Source: Daphnia pulex (taxonomy: Eukaryota > Arthropoda > Branchiopoda > Diplostraca > Daphniidae). Taken from it: a DNA stretch of 64,000 nt. The position numbers were made by a program, and so were the translations under genes. Of the stretch, positions 58,660 through 64,000 are shown piece by piece (position 1 is the stretch's first letter; each line of letters starts with the position of its first letter). A model generated the notes under the pieces. The model had not been told where the DNA came from, did no database searches, and saw nothing but the letters and a program-made list of their open reading frames with translations. The stretch covers positions 7,090,501-7,154,500 of the forward strand of contig NC_060028.1 of the NCBI RefSeq assembly GCF_021134715.1, in the 5' to 3' direction.

Positions 58660-61600
58660 GTAAATTAAACTGATTTTTTTTGCACTTAGCCTGGATGGCG
58701 GCAAGTTGTTTTAATGAACCTTTCATCTGTAGTAGGATTAAAAACTTCTTCAGAAAATTTTTCCTCGTGTTGTCGTTAGTTCGTTACTTCACTCAACAGT
58801 CAACACAATGAGGCAAGCATTCCATCCAGGGCCAATAAGAAGATCTGTAGGCCTGCCTGGATGTTACAGGCCATTGGATGTCTATGGCCCTAGATTTGAT
58901 GGATCAGCTAATCATGAAATATGCAATGCTAGAACGGGATACTGTGCACCCACAAGTCTTTCCAATGAAATGAGGTAGGCCAAAATATCTAAAACTTTTT
59001 TGTTCATTCATGGGGCTATTTAGAAGTGGAAAAGACTTAATTTTTAAATTACTTCTTTGTGAATTTATTGTTTTCTAGATCGTCTAATCTGTTTTACAGA
59101 CTTCATGTTAGTGGTCTCCATTTTGATACAACAGAGGTAATTCCCAGGAAATATTGCATTTTTCTGCATTAATAATTATGTCTCATTAACAGGAGGGTTT
59201 AAGACATATCTTTAGCAACTATGGAAATCCCATGTCTGTGTCAATGATCAGGAGTAGGAATCAACAACTCACTGCCTTTGTGGAATTTGAATCCCAATAG
59301 TAAATATCTATAGATGTATGATGTTTGTAACCTTTATTCATGAAATTTGGGTTTCACAGTGAGGCGGATAATGCTATTATGGGACTGCATTTAAAACCTC
59401 CTCTGAATTGGGAGGTGAATTACACTCGCTCAAATGATGAAGTTCCGAATCACTGTCGGCGTTTCCCATCTCCTACAATGACATCGGGAAGACAGCCCCT
59501 TATGTATTCGGACATGGGGTTGCACTCCTCAAACTCCAGGCAATCTCCTCGTTTTATCGAAATGAGAGGAACCGATTCTTCTATGGGTATGTGTAAAAGT
59601 ATTTATTGATTAGGGTCTGCCGTTCATACTAATCGTTCCATTGTTTAAATCAGCAGTTATCCGCCCTATTAGGAATAACTCAATGACTCCAGAATTCCCG
59701 ACCTGTTCTGTATGCAGTATAGAAGCGTTGCTCGTGTGCACGATTTGCAAGACCCGATACTGCTCACCAAGATGCCAGAGAAGTGATTGGCCTTCTCATC
59801 AATCAATTTGCAAACCAATACCGTACATTACATTTCATATGAAATCATATTTATTAGTTTAGTTCTTGCTGGGGAGGAAAAGACCTTAACTTATCTTTAA
59901 ACAAGTGATGGGGGATAAAATTTGACTTTTTAAGAAACTTTTGTAAGTTGAAAGACAAATATTTATACATTTCTTTCTTTTTTATCGTACAGGGACCTAG
60001 TTACGGAACTGCCAGATGCGTTTTATATGAATGGGATTGGCTCTACAACTCTCCGAAGTTATCCGAACATGCAAAACGGAAGAACGTCAGTTGCCATTCA
60101 GCAGTCTCATGACACTTCCTCCGAAGAATTCGTAAGTCAGCATCAAAATAACGATACAATTGAAGATTCCTGCCCCTATACGTACTTAATTAAGGGTACA
60201 CGCTCTCAAAACCAAAAGGAAGGATCAAATCAATTGTTGTCCGTGACGGTACATCGCAATCTTGAAAATGGGTCTTCAACGAAAATGTGCCTGCCAGAAG
60301 TGAGAAGCGTCCAGTCGGTTTCAAATACCATTAATCCCACTCCACAAGGAAGCTCTTTGCGTAGCCCCGAATGGAAAACTAACTCTTCACAATGCAAGTT
60401 GGAAATCAGTGGTGCCACATCGTCTGTTAGTAATGGAGCACCTTTTCAAAACAACCCATCAAACGAGCGTCAGCGTGAAGCTCACTGGGGATTGCCAGCC
60501 GTATCCAAGCCTCGCAATTTGCCTTTGACAATTTATTGTCCGGAGACACCCGATTCACCACCTTCTCACATGGCATCACAAATCCAATCTACTGATGCAA
60601 TCAAGCTCTACGCTGCGAAATTTTCTTCCAAGCAGTTGGAAAAACCACTAGACAAGCGTAACAAAGTGGTTGTTTGCTCAGCCAAATCACCGGACGAGCT
60701 TTGGGTCCAGTACGTTTGTTACAGAGAAGAGTTGGAAAAGGTGATGAGGAACGTTGCGGTGTCTTCTCCTGATTCTGACCCCGTAATTAATCCAGTGGAA
60801 GGACGGCCATGTGTCGCTGTTTTCCCTGAAGACAGCAGTTGGTACCGAGCTCAAATATTGAAAGTACTGCCAGGCAAGATTAAGATCCGCTACGTCGATT
60901 TTGGAAATACCATATCAATGCCCAACACTCCTGAATCCCTTAGGAAGATGGAACATCACATTAGCGAACCTCCATTTTATGCCACTAAGGTCAAATTGGC
61001 TGATGTTCTTCCATTGAACGGTACCAGTTGGGAACCAGACGTTAGACTCAAGTTCAAAGAATTGGTGGAAAACCAACCCTTCTTGATGGAAGTGGTCCAG
61101 ATGGATGCCGGTGTCATGTGTGTTCGACTTAAGGATCAAAATGGATTGAATTTGAGCACACGTTTGCTGCAGGAAGATCTCGTAAGAAAAGCGACAGTGG
61201 AAATTTCAGATGAATTGGATCGAATTCCTTCGGTGGTCGAAATTCCTCCCAAATCAACTGCTCAACAACTCAGTGTTCAAAAGCCTCCGATTTGTTCTCA
61301 AATTCCAAACGAGAACGTTGCCACCGAAATTAATAATATTTTTCAAATTACTTCAAGATTGAATGGCTTTCGTTTCAAGAAATTGATTTGTGCAAGTGCC
61401 CCATCTTGTGAAGTGAAAAGCGAGATAGTGTCTTCTGTGGTGCCATCCGTCAAATCCAAAGATGAGGTAGTTCCGGAAAAATCAAGCGATATTCTGCAGC
61501 AACCCAGCAGTAATGTTTTCCCAACGAATAAAAGTGAAAATTCTTCTCCTAATGCTGTCTCTGGACCCAACAAGGTCGAAGGAACTTCAAATGCCAACAC

Positions 61601-62545
61601 AGCTAGTGAAATTTTCTACAGTGATGGCCCATTCTTGGATTTACCTGAAAGCGGAAGTTTTCGAGCCCTGATCATTAAAGTCGAAGATCCTAAGCGTATA
61701 TATCTGCGTGTCACTAGCGAAGAGATATCAACAAAACTGGCCCAATTAGAGGTATGTCCTTTTACATTTTTATCTATGCTGGCTAAGGCTTAACTGTCTC
61801 ATTATATCCTCATGTATAGGATGCTATGGTAGCTTACGCAAATGATTTGGGAGGTAGTCATTGTCCCAAGAAAAATGAAGTCTGCATCGTTCGGTTCCCT
61901 AATGGCCAGTGGTACAGAGCCTATTGCGCTGGTTTGGATTCCGATGGCAATCGCTACATATTCCAACAAGTTGATTACGGCGAGAAGCACACCGTTGTCG
62001 CTAGCGATATCCGCTGCATTTCGAAATCTCTAGTTAACTTTCTGCCGTTTTTGGCCCATCTTGTCATTCTTAAAGGAACGGAATCAATGGATGAAATTGA
62101 ACCTAAGCTCGTTAATCGACTCAAGAAGCTTCTGCATGAAAACACTGTTCATGATGTTGTCGTCGTTAGTTGTGACGAAAGGTCTTACATAGTCCAGATC
62201 CCTTTGATCAATCAAACACTGTCTTTTGAAGGTTTAATTTAATTTGGAATGCTCAAAAATGTAAGAGAATTGTTGACGCACTCGTCTTCGCATGATAATT
62301 CAATTTTGACTTTTGTTTTCAAACGGCTTTATTGCTTGATGAGGAAATTTTTTTCAATTTCTCAATGTTCTTGAACAAGTTTATTGTTTGGTTTGTTCTA
62401 CTGATATTGTGAACTACCAAAAAGAAATGTTTGTTTTCTGTTCTGTTTGTCTAAATTTGCAATTTTGTTGCGATTAATCTGATATGGGGAAATCGGAACT
62501 TTTTCTTTTTGTCAATCAAGAAATACAGATGATTTTGTTAACTAG
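58660..62545 (+). repeat. Right arm of the large inverted duplication
   Basis: Uninterrupted arm, about 3.9 kb, carrying the intact vreteno-like gene and about 300 bp downstream. Pairs with 37217-46640 on the opposite strand. Confidence 0.9.
58808..62242 (+). CDS. vret: Vreteno-like RRM-MYND-Tudor protein (piRNA pathway)
   Basis: Exons: 58808-58974, 59079-59136, 59193-59299, 59360-59586, 59654-59822, 59993-61751, 61820-62242 (2910 nt, 969 aa, phases consistent). N-terminal RRM (LHVSGLHFDTTEEGLRHIF ... LTAFVEFESQYEADNAIMGL). MYND zinc finger (CSVCSIEALLVCTICKTRYC, then CQRSDWPSHQSIC). Ser-rich linker. Tudor 1 around KIKIRYVDFGNTISMP; Tudor 2 around CIVRFPNGQWYRAYC and FQQVDYGEKHTV. This RRM + MYND + two-Tudor order is that of Drosophila Vreteno, a germline factor required for piRNA-guided transposon silencing. 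Tudor domains bind methylated arginines on Piwi-family proteins. No stop or frame break is seen, in contrast to the inverted copy, so this is probably the working gene. Confidence 0.85.
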
Positions 62546-62808
62546 TCTGTAAACAAGTATTACAATTAAGTTTTTTTTAAATGTATTCCCGATACCTGAA
62601 TCTGCGAGCAGCTCCCCTCTCCCGTTCTTGTTGAACTTGTCTTAACTCGGGAGCTTCTTTTATGGAGTGAGCATATTTTTAAGTTATTTGTATTTATTGG
62701 TATTTATTTGGTTGGAATTTTGATCAAGCTACGAAGGAGTGAATTCAAACGAGAGTAGGCAAGGCGGCAGCATTCAAACGGAAGGTGGTCGAATGGACTT
62801 CATTGTTG
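62243..62808. other. Intergenic region between convergent vreteno-like and C1q genes
   Basis: Holds the 3' UTRs of two convergent genes. The right-arm homology of the inverted duplication ends at about 62545. No ORF. Confidence 0.6.
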
Positions 62809-64000
62809 TCAAAGAACCAAATCTTCCTCTAGTAGCCATCCGAAAAAGTTGCTGAAATGGTTACCATCCCCGTCATGAATTGTTCCTTCAAGAAGGTATA
62901 TTTGCACTTCATCGTCTTCATCGAGTTGTAGAGTTGCCTGAATCGCCAAAGCATTATACGGTGTGCAATGAGATTCTCCGATTGCTGTCCATGTCACGGC
63001 CCCAGTCTGGTTCTGTAGTTGAATTTTTGTATCTTTGTCGGAACACAGACCAGTGTAAGCGAAGAAATATTTTCCCGGTGTAGGAACGTTAAATATTCCA
63101 GACGAAGTATCCATGGCATTGCCAATATTAATCTTGACATCGTCAAATGGAAGGGCTGTACCGGTAGTGCTGTAAAACCCTGTTCTCTGGGCGTAAAAAT
63201 AAACAGGGGTAGTCTTGACATTTACATATCCGATCAATTTCTGGAGACCTGGGTATCGTTGATAAAAAATCAATTGGGTTTAATTGCCACTGTCATTTTC
63301 ATACTGTTTCTGCCAGTATGTTATAAATTCAACTAAATGCAAAATTTTTTAATAGCACCTGCATCGCTTGGTTTAGTAAAATCGCAGTAGACGTTTTCGA
63401 CTTTACTGTTGTCTATGACGGAGTATATTCCGCTTTTTACAAAGCCAATGTCCTTGAGATCTCCACATGAAGTGGGCATTTTATTAATCGAACTGGGGCT
63501 CTTGATGGCTGAAAAAAATTCATTTTGTTATTATGCTATTGAAATTGTACCACAATTATCTTTTCAGTAATGTTAATCTCATTTTAGATAAATTTTAATA
63601 CCGTTCACATCGTTGCTCAATGCCAACACTTTTTGGTTTGTTATGTATAGAGCTTGTCTTTCGGCTTTGTTATCCAATTGGTTATTCATTGCTGTAAATA
63701 GTTTTTCGAAATTGATTTCCGGTTACATAAATTTCGGAATTAATAATAGGAAAAATTCAGCATTATTTCTTTAAACCTTTTAAATCGCTAGTAAAACCAG
63801 CAATGGTTACTTCTAATTGTTGTATTCTTGATAAAATGGCGAAGTCAAGTATAGCATTTTTCGTGTTCGGAGTAACATCATCGTTTCCGCCTAAATGAAC
63901 TTCCGTTCTGTCATTTGTTTGCATAATGGGTTGATTGACGAAGGTAGAAGTGTAAGGAATGTAATAGGAGTGATAGTCATAATTACTGAAGGGTAACTGG
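62809..64000 (-). CDS. C1q-domain protein (5' end beyond window)
   Basis: Minus-strand exons: 63777->64000 (open to the edge), 63602-63691, 63359-63508, 62809-63248. Order in the protein: Tyr-rich segment (YDYHSYYIPYTSTF); coiled-coil (ILSRIQQLEVTIAGF, QLDNKAERQALYITNQ); short Cys-containing segment (SCGDLKDIGFVKSGIYSV ... VENVYCDF) that resembles the beginning of fibrinogen-like domains; then a C1q globular domain (PVYFYAQRTGFYSTTGTALP ... IFNVPTPGKYFFAYTGL ... NFFGWLLEEDLVL). C1q proteins trimerise and act outside cells, in invertebrates often as lectin-like recognition molecules. The signal peptide is not in the window. Confidence 0.8.

Overview
The window looks like nuclear DNA of an arthropod, most probably a branchiopod crustacean such as Daphnia (inference). 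Genes are split into many exons by short GT-AG introns of roughly 60-150 bp. The gene content is animal: invadolysin, clip-domain serine proteases, a thrombospondin-N-like collagen, a C1q protein and a vreteno-type piRNA factor. The space between genes is filled with eukaryotic transposons. All splice models were read by eye from splice sites, phase continuity and protein-family patterns; none has transcript support.

Layout. 136-3916 (+): leishmanolysin-like metallopeptidase. 4613-6390 and 7895-9808 (+): two clip-domain trypsin-like proteases in tandem. 10022-19906: a young, pol-deleted BEL/Pao LTR retrotransposon on the minus strand. A 3.5-kb element with C2H2 and SAM-like fragments is nested inside it. 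21577-23720 (-): remnant of a SAM-domain/poly-Q gene, split by a CACTA-like element. 24307-26374: a CRESS-Rep-type SF3 helicase (-) and two acidic/helical ORFs (+), divergent around a pair of perfect palindromes; a virus-derived or virus-like element. 27189-27712: three tRNA-like fragments. 28701-29136 (+): small unknown gene. 29770-30860 (+): broken fragment of nucleoporin TPR/Megator. 31007-34552 (+): decayed MULE transposase with SWIM and PHD-like fingers. 34750-35531 (-): RING-finger remnant.

The right half is built around an inverted duplication. An apparently intact vreteno-like gene (RRM + MYND + two Tudor domains, 58808-62242, +) has a disabled inverted copy at about 37517-46500 (-). 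The copy carries stop, frameshift and deletion lesions and three transposon insertions, one of them a 2.3-kb almost fully palindromic element. Between the two arms sits an apparently intact collagen gene (50110-57326, +) with a pair of equal-length, equal-phase exons that may be mutually exclusive. The window ends in a C1q-domain gene (62809->64000, -).

Functional links (inference): the proteases, the collagen and the C1q protein are secreted or extracellular products. The vreteno homologue belongs to the transposon-silencing piRNA pathway, and its own inverted pseudogene is full of transposons. No prokaryotic operons, CRISPR arrays or rRNA genes were seen.
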